Shown here in pieces: positions 33,533 to 42,905 of a DNA stretch of 64,000 bases. The notes under the pieces were generated by a model. The model was not told the DNA's origin and ran no database searches. It saw nothing but the letters and a program-made list of their open reading frames with translations. Position 1 is the stretch's first letter. Every line of letters starts with the position of its first letter. The DNA is taken from positions 9,446 to 73,445 of the forward strand of contig CALFXE010000067.1 in assembly GCA_937927845.1 (NCBI GenBank). The letters run 5' to 3'. The stretch is from an uncultured Paludibacter sp. GTDB lineage: Bacteria; Bacteroidota; Bacteroidia; Bacteroidales; Paludibacteraceae. The position numbers and the translations under genes are program-made.

Positions 33533-34336
33533 TTACCAATTTACAATCTTATCCACAATTGCTTGCTGTTCGCTAGCTGTACGACGCAGGTAAATACGAG
33601 TAGTTTCGATACTCTCATGTCCCATAAGATCAGCCAATAAGGCTATGTCATTAAAGCGATCTAAAAAGTTTTTGGCAAACCTATGACGGAAAGAATGCGG
33701 ATAGACTACTTGAATATTCAATCCGTATTTTGTGGCAAAATGCTTGAGCTGTTGAGAAATCCCTCGAGTGGTAATTCTTTTCCCGAAGCGATTGAGAAAT
33801 ATATATCCGGATTGGAGATTTTTAGCCTCTAACCATTTCTCTGCCTCGATACGGAGTTTTTGAGGGATATAGAGCCTACGGATTTTTCCACCTTTTGTGT
33901 ACATATCCAAATATCCTAAATGTACGTGTTCTGCTTTGATTTGAAGCAATTCACTTACACGGGCTCCTGTTGCCGTTAAAAACCAAATGACGAAATACCA
34001 TTCTATATGCCCATCCGATTTTAGTTTTGACTTAAAGAACTTATAATCAGCGTTACTGATTACGTTTTCGAGAAAATTCTTTTGCTGCACCTTAACAAAC
34101 TTCAATTTTAATTTTTCCTTCTTGCTAAATTCAAGAAACTTGTTTACCGCTTGCAATCTTAGATTAACCGTTTGTGGCTTGAAGTGTTCCAATAAATATC
34201 CCTTGTAAGCTAATAGATTCTCCTTACTTACGGATTTGTAATTTGTAAGAAAATAATTAACCGTCCACACATACGATGTGATTGTGTTTTTTGACAAATC
34301 ACTTTTGTCTAATGATCTTTGAAATTTTGTTACCAT
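33533..34336 (-). CDS. Tyrosine recombinase (hsdS invertase)
   Basis: This 267-residue recombinase is short, with only a core-binding domain (about 1-95) and the catalytic domain. All catalytic residues are visible: R126 (TGARVSELL), K148 (TKGGK), H214 and R217 (HSFRHRF), H240 (MGHES) and Tyr249 (RIYLRRT). It lies between silent and expressed hsdS cassettes, the standard position of XerD-like invertases that flip HsdS target-recognition domains in Bacteroidota and Firmicutes. It is distinct from the island integrase. A TAATTTTG box lies 30 nt upstream. Confidence 0.88.
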   Translation of the reverse strand: MVTKFQRSLDKSDLSKNTITSYVWTVNYFLTNYKSVSKENLLAYKGYLLEHFKPQTVNLRLQAVNKFLEFSKKEKLKLKFVKVQQKNFLENVISNADYKFFKSKLKSDGHIEWYFVIWFLTATGARVSELLQIKAEHVHLGYLDMYTKGGKIRRLYIPQKLRIEAEKWLEAKNLQSGYIFLNRFGKRITTRGISQQLKHFATKYGLNIQVVYPHSFRHRFAKNFLDRFNDIALLADLMGHESIETTRIYLRRTASEQQAIVDKIVNW

Positions 34337-34365
34337 ATATCTTTAACTTTTAGATTAATACGGTA

Positions 34366-34373
34366 CAAAATTA
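34366..34373 (-). promoter_or_regulatory. -7 box of the invertase gene
   Basis: On the minus strand TAATTTTG, a TAnnTTTG match 30 nt before the recombinase start. It lies outside inverted repeat 3 but inside the larger invertible segments. Confidence 0.5.
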
Positions 34374-34378
34374 TCTGA

Positions 34379-34936
34379 CCTATCTCACATTATGAGAACT
34401 TACCGTTTTTGATTCCAGAAACCTGGATATGGTGTAGGTTAGAAGATATTGCACAGAGTGACTTAGGTAAGACACTTGATAAGGCAAAAAACAAAGGAAT
34501 TTATCGACCATACCTGCGTAGTGTCAATATTCGTTGGGGAAGCATAGATTTAAACGACCTCAATCAAATGAAATTCGAAGATGAAGAAATACCACGGTAT
34601 ACTATCCAAAAGAATGATTTATTAATTTGTGAGGGTGGAGAAGCTGGAAGATGTGCTGTTTGGGCTTATGAGGACTCAATATTATATCAAAATGCAATAC
34701 ATCGCATACGATTCCACAAACTCATTCACCCCTACTTTTATCTGTATGTTATTTGGTTATATAATGATATAAACCTGCTTGATGAGTTCACTAAAGGGGT
34801 AACCATTAAACACCTTACAAAATCAGCATTAAATAATATTCCATTTCCTCTACCTCCGATGAATGAGCAGATAAAGATTGTAGATATAATCGAAAACTTG
34901 TTCTCAATTTTGAAATCTATCGTAGATGAATTATAA
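34379..34936 (+). pseudogene. Silent C-terminal hsdS recognition cassette
   Basis: A frame open from 34379 reads SHYENLP then FLIPETWIWCRLEDIAQSDLGK and ends MNEQIKIVDIIENLFSILKSIVDEL. It is a stand-alone C-terminal TRD with the repeat-3 sequence at its front and no start codon other than internal TTG. Its stop codon overlaps the tail of the expressed hsdS: the plus TAA (34934-34936) is directly next to the minus-strand stop (34931-34933). Inversion at repeat 3 would place it in frame behind the expressed N-terminal half. Confidence 0.85.
34384..34407 (+). repeat. Inverted repeat 3, left copy (24 bp, C-terminal TRD switch)
   Basis: Starts CTCACATTATGAGAACTTAC; 24 bases perfectly inverted at 35448-35471. 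The inverted copy overlaps the last 10 bases of repeat 2. Confidence 0.9.
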
Positions 34937-36322
34937 CATTTCTATTATTTCATCTAACTTATTAAAGAGTTTATGTATCTTGAGAACTATTCTAATCTGC
35001 TCATTATAAGGAGGGAGCGCAATCCGATAATTGATGATTTTTTCTTTTGAGATATTAGGCTGCGCTCCACCTTCTGCCTTCATCCTTAGATTGTTTTTCT
35101 GAGACATCAATAGGTAGAATAAGAATTTGTTATCTATCCCTGAATATGTTATGCAGGCACAACAAGCTTGATTTGTTGTAGAAGGAGTAGCAAGAATTCC
35201 TATTTTGCCAATTGTTGCTCCATACATTGCAATCAACACACTTCCTATAGGATTCAATCTGAGAGAACATTCTTCAAGAGCTTTTATAGTGATTTTCTCG
35301 GGAATGTCAGTAATATCTCTATCATTAAGATCTCCTGTTTTGAGCCAGTTAATAGTTCCATGATTATAATAGGATATGTTTGAACGATTAGGTGTTGCTC
35401 CAGAAGCCCAATTTCCAATATTTCCTAACAAGCATTCTGTCCATCCTAACGGTAAGTTCTCATAATGTGAGTTATCACTTGTTTTTGAGGGCTTCTTTTT
35501 ACGCTCTGGATGTTCGGATTTAATCCGTTCCAATAATACAGAAGCAGCTTCATCGTTCGGGTCTTGTGGAACTAATTTGCCACCAATGGCAAGGTCAAGA
35601 ATCTTGGATTTTGCGGTATTTACAAGCTGAAATAAATTTTGTCTATTAATTTCAATTATATCAATAAAAACAAATGCATTCTCAATTCTTTCAACTATAC
35701 GATCTTGCTCTTTTCTTGGTGGAATGGAAATATATAACTGATTTAAGAGGCTGACATTCAATCCTGGTTGAGCTGCCCCAGCGGAATATTGATTAAGATT
35801 CATTACTTCCAGAATATAATAAAGCCACTTGCTGTTTAATGAAGCAAAACACTGAACAACAATCGCATGCTCTGTCGCATAAAATCTACCAGAGACATAA
35901 TTTACATTTCCACATAGTGCCCCTTGCCGTCCAATTAAAGAGAATTCGCCTTCATGTGTGTGTGTCTTAACATATCCACGTAAACCATTTCCACCATAAC
36001 AAGGATTTAGGTGTGGATCATATTCTTGGTTAATATCTTTAGCAGAGATAAATTGTCCTGCTTTCAAAAAACAAAAATCATCAAGCCTCAATATAATCCA
36101 CCCTTCCGGCAACTCAAATGGCATTTCCTTCCGATAATGGGATGTATATGAAGAACTTTTTTTTATATTTCGCTTAATTTTTCCTTCTTTTATTAAGCGT
36201 TCTTTTTCTTCCTTGATACGTTCAAGTAGGACTGAGGCCGGTTCATCATTCGGATCTTGCGGAACGAGTTTTCCACGAATGGCAAGGTCTAATATTTTTT
36301 GACGAAGTTTCTTTGTATCCAT
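34931..36322 (-). CDS. hsdS: Type I restriction-modification specificity subunit (expressed HsdS)
   Basis: This 463-residue protein has two TRDs (about 66-215 and 288-440), each followed by a conserved helical linker. Both linkers contain the family phrase SKILDLAI.GKLVPQDPNDE and VLLERIK; the copy at the N-terminus shows the usual half-repeat organisation. HsdS sets the DNA sequence methylated and cut by HsdM and HsdR. Repeat 1 lies at residues 59-65, repeat 2 at 263-287 and repeat 3 at 284-291, exactly at TRD borders, so inversion swaps whole TRDs in frame. It starts 2 nt after hsdM. Confidence 0.93.
   Translation of the reverse strand: MDTKKLRQKILDLAIRGKLVPQDPNDEPASVLLERIKEEKERLIKEGKIKRNIKKSSSYTSHYRKEMPFELPEGWIILRLDDFCFLKAGQFISAKDINQEYDPHLNPCYGGNGLRGYVKTHTHEGEFSLIGRQGALCGNVNYVSGRFYATEHAIVVQCFASLNSKWLYYILEVMNLNQYSAGAAQPGLNVSLLNQLYISIPPRKEQDRIVERIENAFVFIDIIEINRQNLFQLVNTAKSKILDLAIGGKLVPQDPNDEAASVLLERIKSEHPERKKKPSKTSDNSHYENLPLGWTECLLGNIGNWASGATPNRSNISYYNHGTINWLKTGDLNDRDITDIPEKITIKALEECSLRLNPIGSVLIAMYGATIGKIGILATPSTTNQACCACITYSGIDNKFLFYLLMSQKNNLRMKAEGGAQPNISKEKIINYRIALPPYNEQIRIVLKIHKLFNKLDEIIEML
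35448..35471 (-). repeat. Inverted repeat 3, right copy
   Basis: Within expressed hsdS, encoding SHYENLP; partner of 34384-34407. Confidence 0.9.
35462..35535 (-). repeat. Inverted repeat 2, right copy (74 bp)
   Basis: Within expressed hsdS central linker; perfect partner of 32911-32984. Confidence 0.92.
36129..36148 (-). repeat. Inverted repeat 1, right copy
   Basis: Within the 5' part of expressed hsdS, encoding YTSHYR; partner of 32253-32272. Confidence 0.92.
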
Positions 36323-36324
36323 AG

Positions 36325-37800
36325 CTATTCGTCAATTTTATCGATAATACTTTTCAGGGAATTAACGGCTTGTTGGATATTATTGCTTTTTTCCTCAATC
36401 ATGACCATTAGTTCCGAAAGAGAATAATCTACTGTATCTTCACCGGATTTTAACCAAGTAATGTCAAGACTCGTTTTGTCTCGAGCAATAATTTCATCGT
36501 AAGTATATTTACGCCAGCGTCCAGTCGGATTTTCTATCGACCAAGTCTCTTCTCTCATGAAACGATTTTCGGGATTATAACATTTGACGAAATCTTCAAG
36601 ATCACTTTCCTTTAATGGAGTCTTTTTTAAAGTGTGTTTGATGTTAGTACGATAATCATAAAACCACACTTCCTTAGTTTGATGGATTGGACTGGCATTT
36701 TTGTTCTCAAAGAAAATTACATTCGCCTTAACACCCTGTGCATAGAAAATTCCGGTAGGCAGACGTAAAATGGTATGCAAATCTGTAGTTTCTAACAACT
36801 TTTTACGTACAGTTTCTCCGGCTCCTCCTTCAAACAACACATTGTCGGGCACAACAACTGCAGCCGTTCCGTCAGCTTTCAGAATAGTGCGAATGTGTTG
36901 CACAAAATTAAGTTGCTTATTGGAAGTTGTCGCACAAAAATCCTGACGGTTATACACCAAATCTTCTTGCTCCTGCTCTCCTTCTTCATTGGTAAATGTA
37001 AGTGCGGACTTTTTTCCAAATGGAGGATTGGTTAGTACATAATCAAAACGTTCACCCGGATCGGAAAGGAGTGAGTCATTACGAGTGATTGGCGGAACAC
37101 CCTCGAAATCGCTGATATTGTGTAGAAAGAGGTTCATCAAACAAAGACGATAAGTGCTTTGTACAATCTCCCAACCACGGAACGTATGGTATTTCAGAAA
37201 TTCTTTGTCATTACGATTTAGTGAGTAGTTACTTGTTATAAAATCTTTCGCAGAAAGCAAAAAACCGCCACTTCCACAACATGGATCAGCAATCGTTTTC
37301 CCAACTTTTGGACGAACGCATTTTACCATCGTGTTGATCAAAGCGCGAGGTGTGAAATATTGTCCGGCACCGGTTTTGGTATCTTCAGCAATCTTGGCAA
37401 GCAAACCTTCGTAAATATCTCCTTTTACATCGGAAGACATTGCTGACCAGTTTTCTGCATCAATCATCTGTATGATCTTGAAAAGTACAGCCGGAGTATT
37501 AATTTTATTTTGTGCTCCGGTATAAATTTGCTGTAGTGTGCCTGATTGTTTGGCAAGCGTATCGAGGATATATTTGTAATGCTCAAAAAGTTCTGCTCCA
37601 CTCTTATTCTTTAACGAATCCCAATTACAGTCAGAAGGAATTCCAATATCTCTGTTGTAAGGCGGACGATTAAACTCGTCTGCCATTTTCAGGAACAACA
37701 AGTAGGTTAGTTGTTCCAGGTAATCACTGTTTGACACTCCCTCGTTCATGAGGTGAGTTGCCATACTCCATATTTTTTGATTGATTGCTGCTGTGGACAT
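36325..37800 (-). CDS. hsdM: Type I restriction-modification N6-adenine methyltransferase (HsdM)
   Basis: This 491-residue protein has an N-terminal helical HsdM domain, the entry motif GQYFTPRALI, SAM-binding motif I DPCCGSGGF near 171-179 and catalytic motif IV NPPFGKK near 257-263. It methylates adenine at the site chosen by HsdS and is needed for both modification and restriction. It is followed by hsdS after 2 nt and preceded by the DUF262/DUF1524 gene by 32 nt. Confidence 0.94.
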   Translation of the reverse strand: MSTAAINQKIWSMATHLMNEGVSNSDYLEQLTYLLFLKMADEFNRPPYNRDIGIPSDCNWDSLKNKSGAELFEHYKYILDTLAKQSGTLQQIYTGAQNKINTPAVLFKIIQMIDAENWSAMSSDVKGDIYEGLLAKIAEDTKTGAGQYFTPRALINTMVKCVRPKVGKTIADPCCGSGGFLLSAKDFITSNYSLNRNDKEFLKYHTFRGWEIVQSTYRLCLMNLFLHNISDFEGVPPITRNDSLLSDPGERFDYVLTNPPFGKKSALTFTNEEGEQEQEDLVYNRQDFCATTSNKQLNFVQHIRTILKADGTAAVVVPDNVLFEGGAGETVRKKLLETTDLHTILRLPTGIFYAQGVKANVIFFENKNASPIHQTKEVWFYDYRTNIKHTLKKTPLKESDLEDFVKCYNPENRFMREETWSIENPTGRWRKYTYDEIIARDKTSLDITWLKSGEDTVDYSLSELMVMIEEKSNNIQQAVNSLKSIIDKIDE

Positions 37801-37832
37801 TATATATTAATTTACAAGCTACTGTAGGATTG

Positions 37833-39695
37833 TTATGCCTCCCAGATTTCTTTTACTATACTGAATAATAATGCGTTTCGATATTCTAAAGCCTCTTTAT
37901 CGAATGTTTTTATAGGCTTAAAATCAGAGCCTATTTCCTCTTTAAGTTTATGGTTAAATTTCTCGAACTTCTTGTTGGTATGGTAGAATGTATCAACTAA
38001 GGTTCTTCCCCATACTAAACTATTACTGTATGTTTTAAGCTTATCCTCATATTTTTCATTTCCTGAACTAATATTGTCTCTATTGTAAAGTAACAGTAAT
38101 CCTCCAAGTCTATTGCGCTGTACCTCAAACTCTTCTTCGGTTTCAAAATATGATTTGTTTTCTTCATTTCTTGAGAAAATGTGCTCTATATGATAGCCAG
38201 TTTTATGACCTGTTCTAGTTGATATTTCATGAACACTGTTAGTCATACTTATTTCCATATTATCACAAATAAATTTTTCAATTCTTGCGAAAAAATACCT
38301 TAATAGACGAGTCTTCATATTAGTGTAATCCCGCAATAAAAATTTATCATATTCCAAAAGAGAACCTACACTATCAACATTGCGAGCTTCTCGAATAGAC
38401 TGTTCAATCAAGGAGTCAAAAATATTTCTATATTGTTCAGACGTTTTTCCTGGTAATTGTTGGTTCAAATTGTATTGTAACTCTGCGAAATCGTTACTGT
38501 CATATACACCATTCAATTGCAACAATATATACAAACGGTCGATTTCTTTTGCTATAGTTTCAATTTTATCCTGTTCTTGTGGATCATTAATTTCACAAGC
38601 CGAAATAATATTTTGATATTGTCCGGATAGTTCATTAATGGAATTGTTATAACCTAGGAATAAGTATTCATTCTTTTTTATTCTGGAGTATAATGCTGAG
38701 TAATAAATGAGATCTTTTTCGATAAATAATTTTATATTTTTGGAATGATTCTCATCTTTCTTTCTGAATGATAAACTGTTTGCTATCTCATTATTGGCGA
38801 AAATATATCTGTGGTACTCGTTGTTTATAGCTTTTTCCACATCCGCATTCCTTTTATATATAAATTTCCCTTTCAAATAATCAATAAAAAATGAATCTTC
38901 ATTTCCCCGCAACATATTTAATGATTTCTCCCATAATTCACTATATTTCTCAGTATCGTCTTTGTCTAAAGCTCCGATTAATTTACCTTTCAGAATCTCA
39001 AAAGGTTTGAGAGTTTCGCCTCTGTCATTAATAACTTCAAAAACCATTGGAGTATCATCTTTTTCAATCTTTAGCTCCACTAATACCAGTCTTTCTAAGA
39101 AGTATAAAATGAATGCCTGTAACTTATCTTTATCCTCAGATAGTTTTTTATCTTCAAGATAACGGTCAATATCTTTATATCGATTCAGCAAATTCTCTTC
39201 TGTTGTGTATTCAAAATCATTAGAGTATTCACTTCGAGGATTATCTAGAAGAAACTGCATGACTTTCCCTCTTTTTTCATTGTCAATCCAAAAGATATTA
39301 CCCTTATATTTATCTTTACCAAAAATACAGTCCTTAATGGTGTCAATTATATTTTCGAAATATTCTTCATTTTCTTTTACATAATGGTATAGTCTAGTAG
39401 CAATTAAACACAAAGTTGTAAGTCTTTGTTGTCCATCAACAATATACTCTTTTCCGTTGATTGTATTGGTAATATAAATATTCAAATAATACCAATTATA
39501 CTTAGCAATTACTTCGGGTGTAATATCTTTTCCTTTATGCTCTTGATAAGCTAGTTCAAAGGAGTAAAAGATATCGTCAAGAAGAATTGTAACAGTATCC
39601 TTATTCCAAACATATTCTCGTTGATAAAAATCAATATAATAAGGTCTCTGTTTAAGGCACTTTTCAACAGTTTGATTATTAGGAACTATATTCAT
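37833..39695 (-). CDS. DUF262/DUF1524 (GmrSD-like) protein inside the hsd operon
   Basis: Using the Met at 39695 (MNIVPNNQTVEKCL) gives about 620 residues and avoids overlap with hsdR; a start at 39743 is also open. The N-terminal DUF262 domain has FYQREYVWN and the diagnostic VDGQQRLTTLCLIA, an NTP-using ParB/Srx-like fold. The C-terminal DUF1524 domain has the HNH-type HIEHIFSRNEENKS. This is the layout of single-chain GmrSD-type nucleases that attack modified phage DNA. Placement between hsdR and hsdM on the same strand suggests a combined defence against unmodified and modified phage genomes. Domain calls are secure; co-operation with HsdRMS is inference. Confidence 0.85.
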   Translation of the reverse strand: MNIVPNNQTVEKCLKQRPYYIDFYQREYVWNKDTVTILLDDIFYSFELAYQEHKGKDITPEVIAKYNWYYLNIYITNTINGKEYIVDGQQRLTTLCLIATRLYHYVKENEEYFENIIDTIKDCIFGKDKYKGNIFWIDNEKRGKVMQFLLDNPRSEYSNDFEYTTEENLLNRYKDIDRYLEDKKLSEDKDKLQAFILYFLERLVLVELKIEKDDTPMVFEVINDRGETLKPFEILKGKLIGALDKDDTEKYSELWEKSLNMLRGNEDSFFIDYLKGKFIYKRNADVEKAINNEYHRYIFANNEIANSLSFRKKDENHSKNIKLFIEKDLIYYSALYSRIKKNEYLFLGYNNSINELSGQYQNIISACEINDPQEQDKIETIAKEIDRLYILLQLNGVYDSNDFAELQYNLNQQLPGKTSEQYRNIFDSLIEQSIREARNVDSVGSLLEYDKFLLRDYTNMKTRLLRYFFARIEKFICDNMEISMTNSVHEISTRTGHKTGYHIEHIFSRNEENKSYFETEEEFEVQRNRLGGLLLLYNRDNISSGNEKYEDKLKTYSNSLVWGRTLVDTFYHTNKKFEKFNHKLKEEIGSDFKPIKTFDKEALEYRNALLFSIVKEIWEA

Positions 39696-39723
39696 ATTTT
39701 GTTCATTTTTTAATGGCTTGTTA

Positions 39724-42477
39724 CTATGCCGCCAATGCTTCATTTATCTCTTCCAAAACTTCTTCATATTTATTTCCAAATAACTGATAAAATTTCCCAA
39801 GCCCACCTTCGTCATCAAATGGAGCAAGATTTAAATCGTCTTTTGTTATTGAGAGCGAAACGGCAATATGGTCGCGGATCATTTGTAGCCATTTATCTTG
39901 TTCAGGAGTAAAATAATAGGGATTACCTGCACGTTTAGCAAATATCCAATCCCTATATTTCAAGTTCACTTCGGCTGCATACAAATCCAACTCTTTACTG
40001 TATCCTAACTCAAATCGGATAATGGAAACGATATCTATTAATTTCTTTACCGAAGTAAGCGATTTGACCTTCTCTGAGAACTTCACAGAATATGCCTGCC
40101 ACAATTTATCAACAGAGAAGAAATAAGGACTGCGTTGCATGGCTGTATATAATTCTTCTATCATTTGAAGTGTTAAAGGCCGATTTCGATAAGTTTGTGA
40201 GTAAATGATATTTAATGCTGTAATCTCATCCTTATTGTCCTCAATGAATTGTCTGAATTTATGAATTATATCCTCCGCACCTTGTTCTATATCTTCTTTC
40301 CAACCCAATTTTGTAATCTTGTCAAGGGTTGGATCAATAATTTGATCATGTGCTTTTCGGGCATTCAAAATAAATTCACGCAATTGAGGCGAACAGATTG
40401 GTTCTACTGCTTTTCGAGCAAGAATTTCCATTGCTTTTTCTTCTTGTACAGTCGGTGAGTAGTTATGCCTGTCCGGAATTTGCTCAATTTGCTCTCTGAT
40501 TTTATCTTCATCGAAAACATCCAGCAAATTGCTTGCGATAGAAGACAATGAAGCTCTATTATTGAGGTCTTGTACTTTTTCTTTCTCTTTAGGAGTTAAA
40601 ACCCGATCCAGTGTAATTAAACGATTCGCCAATGAAGTAAAAATATCTTCATCTTTACTTCCGGTAGCAACATTCATCATTAAATCCTTTAGAGAAACGG
40701 ATGGTTTACGCTCTAATTGGCGTGAATTTCCTTTCTTAGAAGCCGTTACACCTACAGCATCGACCAATACATAGCCTAATTTCTTCTCTGTTGCCGACGG
40801 AGATACCTTTTTCAGACTTTCCAAATCAAGCGTACGTGTCGCTCGTCCTAGCATCTGTTCGTAATAATTGGAACTGCGAACATCCCGTAAAAACAGTAAG
40901 CACTCAATCGGTTTTACATCTGTTCCAGTAGCAATCATATCCACAGTAACGGCAATACGTGGATAATAATCATTGCGGAAAGCATTCAGAATACTTTTGG
41001 GATCTTCGATTGAACCATAAGTGATCTTTTTGCAAAATTCATTTCCTTCTCCAAATTCTTCTCGTATGATTGAAATAATGTCATTTGCATGACTATCAGT
41101 TTTCGCAAACACTAATGTTTTGGGTATTTCCTTACGAAAAGGGAACATTTCAGTCAAAACTTTTTCTTTGAATGCTCGAATAATATTTCTAATTTGAGAA
41201 GGATTTACTACGTCTTTATCTAATTGAGTAGGTTTGTATGCTACATCTTCATCCAATTGCTCCCAACGTTTACGACGTGATAAGCGTTCTCGTCTCTGAA
41301 CAACTTGTTTTAGAATAACATTACCCTTTTTCGAAATTTCAGTTTCAATCAGATAGGTACCTTCACGACCAACATTCACACCATCAATGACAGCCTGTTC
41401 ATGTGTGTACTCGCTTACTACATTCTCATTAAAAAAACCGAAAGTCCGACTATCTGGTGTGGCTGTCAATCCGATAAGGAAAGCATCAAAGTAATCCAAA
41501 ACCTGTTGCCATAAGTTGTAAATAGAGCGGTGACATTCATCGATAATAATAAAATCGAAAAATTCCGGCGGATATTTCGGGTTATAAACCACTTCGCGCG
41601 GATTGCCTGTAAGATTCTGTTCATTCAGAGACTCATTTTCTGCCGATTCATCTAATTCTTCGCCACGAAGAATAGAATACATCCGCTGTATCGTGCTGAT
41701 ACAAACATGAGTATCAGTAGGAATGTAAGAAGATGTAAGACGTTGAATATTATATAGCTCAGGGAATAGACGTGCATCATCGTTAGGCGCATATTTGCGA
41801 AATTCTTCTTCGGCTTGTTCTCCAAGATTTTTCGTATCAACCAAAAATAAAATCCTTTTGGCATCAGCATGCTTCAACAATCGGTAAACGCTTGTAATAG
41901 CTGTAAATGTCTTTCCGGCCCCAGTTGCCATTTGAATTAAGGCACGTGGGCGATTTTCTGCAAACGATTTCTCAAGATTAATAATTGCTTTAGTTTGACA
42001 ATCACGAAAATTAGTATTGTCAAAGGTCGAGAATGTTTTGAGTTGGTTTCGTAAAGTAGATTCATCTTTCAACCAATCTCGAAGAGTTTCCGGTTTATGA
42101 AATGAGAAAAGCTGACGTGTACGTGCATTCGCATCATTCAAATCGCAGAAATGGGTTAGAATATCAGTCGCTTCATAAGTAAAACGTAAAGGTTTGCTGT
42201 TAACAAAATATTTTAATCCGCTTTTTGCATAGTCTGAAGATTGATCAGCAGCCATAATAAGTTTTTCACCCTTATCTGTAGCCTTAGCTTCGATTACGCC
42301 AACAGGTACACGATCAACAAAAAGAACATAATCTGCTTCTCCAACATTGGTAGGATATTCTCTAACAGCAACACCTAGTGACGCTGTCGGATCAAATTCT
42401 TTCATATCTTGAATGACATACCCTGCCAATTCAAGCTTCCGGTCTATTTCTAATCTTGCTTTTTCTTCTGGCGACAT
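39724..42477 (-). CDS. hsdR: Type I restriction endonuclease translocase subunit (HsdR)
   Basis: This 917-residue protein has the PD-(D/E)xK nuclease motif at residues 49-65 (ADYVLFVDRVPVGVIEAKA), a Walker A motif in QMATGAGKTFTAI near 183-195, a DEAD-box-like motif IIIDECHRS and motif VI QMLGRATRTLD. It translocates DNA and cuts unmodified DNA at a distance. The length and EAKA motif fit the EcoEI-like subgroup (type IB). It is the first gene of the leftward operon hsdR, DUF262/DUF1524, hsdM, hsdS. Confidence 0.93.
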   Translation of the reverse strand: MSPEEKARLEIDRKLELAGYVIQDMKEFDPTASLGVAVREYPTNVGEADYVLFVDRVPVGVIEAKATDKGEKLIMAADQSSDYAKSGLKYFVNSKPLRFTYEATDILTHFCDLNDANARTRQLFSFHKPETLRDWLKDESTLRNQLKTFSTFDNTNFRDCQTKAIINLEKSFAENRPRALIQMATGAGKTFTAITSVYRLLKHADAKRILFLVDTKNLGEQAEEEFRKYAPNDDARLFPELYNIQRLTSSYIPTDTHVCISTIQRMYSILRGEELDESAENESLNEQNLTGNPREVVYNPKYPPEFFDFIIIDECHRSIYNLWQQVLDYFDAFLIGLTATPDSRTFGFFNENVVSEYTHEQAVIDGVNVGREGTYLIETEISKKGNVILKQVVQRRERLSRRKRWEQLDEDVAYKPTQLDKDVVNPSQIRNIIRAFKEKVLTEMFPFRKEIPKTLVFAKTDSHANDIISIIREEFGEGNEFCKKITYGSIEDPKSILNAFRNDYYPRIAVTVDMIATGTDVKPIECLLFLRDVRSSNYYEQMLGRATRTLDLESLKKVSPSATEKKLGYVLVDAVGVTASKKGNSRQLERKPSVSLKDLMMNVATGSKDEDIFTSLANRLITLDRVLTPKEKEKVQDLNNRASLSSIASNLLDVFDEDKIREQIEQIPDRHNYSPTVQEEKAMEILARKAVEPICSPQLREFILNARKAHDQIIDPTLDKITKLGWKEDIEQGAEDIIHKFRQFIEDNKDEITALNIIYSQTYRNRPLTLQMIEELYTAMQRSPYFFSVDKLWQAYSVKFSEKVKSLTSVKKLIDIVSIIRFELGYSKELDLYAAEVNLKYRDWIFAKRAGNPYYFTPEQDKWLQMIRDHIAVSLSITKDDLNLAPFDDEGGLGKFYQLFGNKYEEVLEEINEALAA

Positions 42478-42527
42478 TTGTTAATCTATTGAATTTCTCA
42501 TAATGTAGAATTATCAGAAGTAAAACG

Positions 42528-42535
42528 CAAAAGTA
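42528..42535 (-). promoter_or_regulatory. -7 box of the hsd operon
   Basis: TACTTTTG on the minus strand, a TAnnTTTG match 50 nt before hsdR. No clear TTTG at -33. Confidence 0.5.
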
Positions 42536-42905
42536 CAAAATCTTGTGAACTTCTCCTTATTTTCATCTGTGTTATATACACGGATAAGGACTTGTTCATG
42601 CATATTCCGGAAACATGAACAGATCATTCAAGTTTTGATTCGAAGGAACTCATAAAATATAGAATCAAAATTTGAATTATTTTATCCTCGAATATACTGA
42701 TTATCAGAAATATTTAATACCTTTGCTTTACATCCAGACTTGTATTGTTATAGTCTTGCTTCTCTGAGTGTAAATGGTATCACAATGACAAAAAATGCTA
42801 TTTTTTTCTCAATTTAATAAGTTAGATGTATGGGCAATATATTATCAATTTGGATATTTGGATTTAGAAAGCACGTGGAATAAATATTAGCATTAGACCT
42901 ATTTG
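42536..42905. other. Intergenic region between hsdR and AlbA_2 gene
   Basis: AT-rich, no credible ORF. It contains TACCTTTG (42718-42725, plus strand), a perfect -7 box that could drive the AlbA_2 gene with a 5' leader of about 170 nt. No terminator-like hairpin was found. Confidence 0.4.

Larger units (their letters stand above)
32253..36148. other. hsdS: Invertible hsdS shufflon-like locus
   Basis: Three pairs of inverted repeats link the expressed hsdS (minus strand) to silent cassettes (plus strand), with a tyrosine recombinase gene in the middle. Inversion at the 20-bp pair exchanges the N-terminal TRD, at the 74-bp pair or the 24-bp pair the C-terminal TRD. Two N-terminal and three C-terminal TRDs give six possible specificities. 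Confidence 0.85.
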
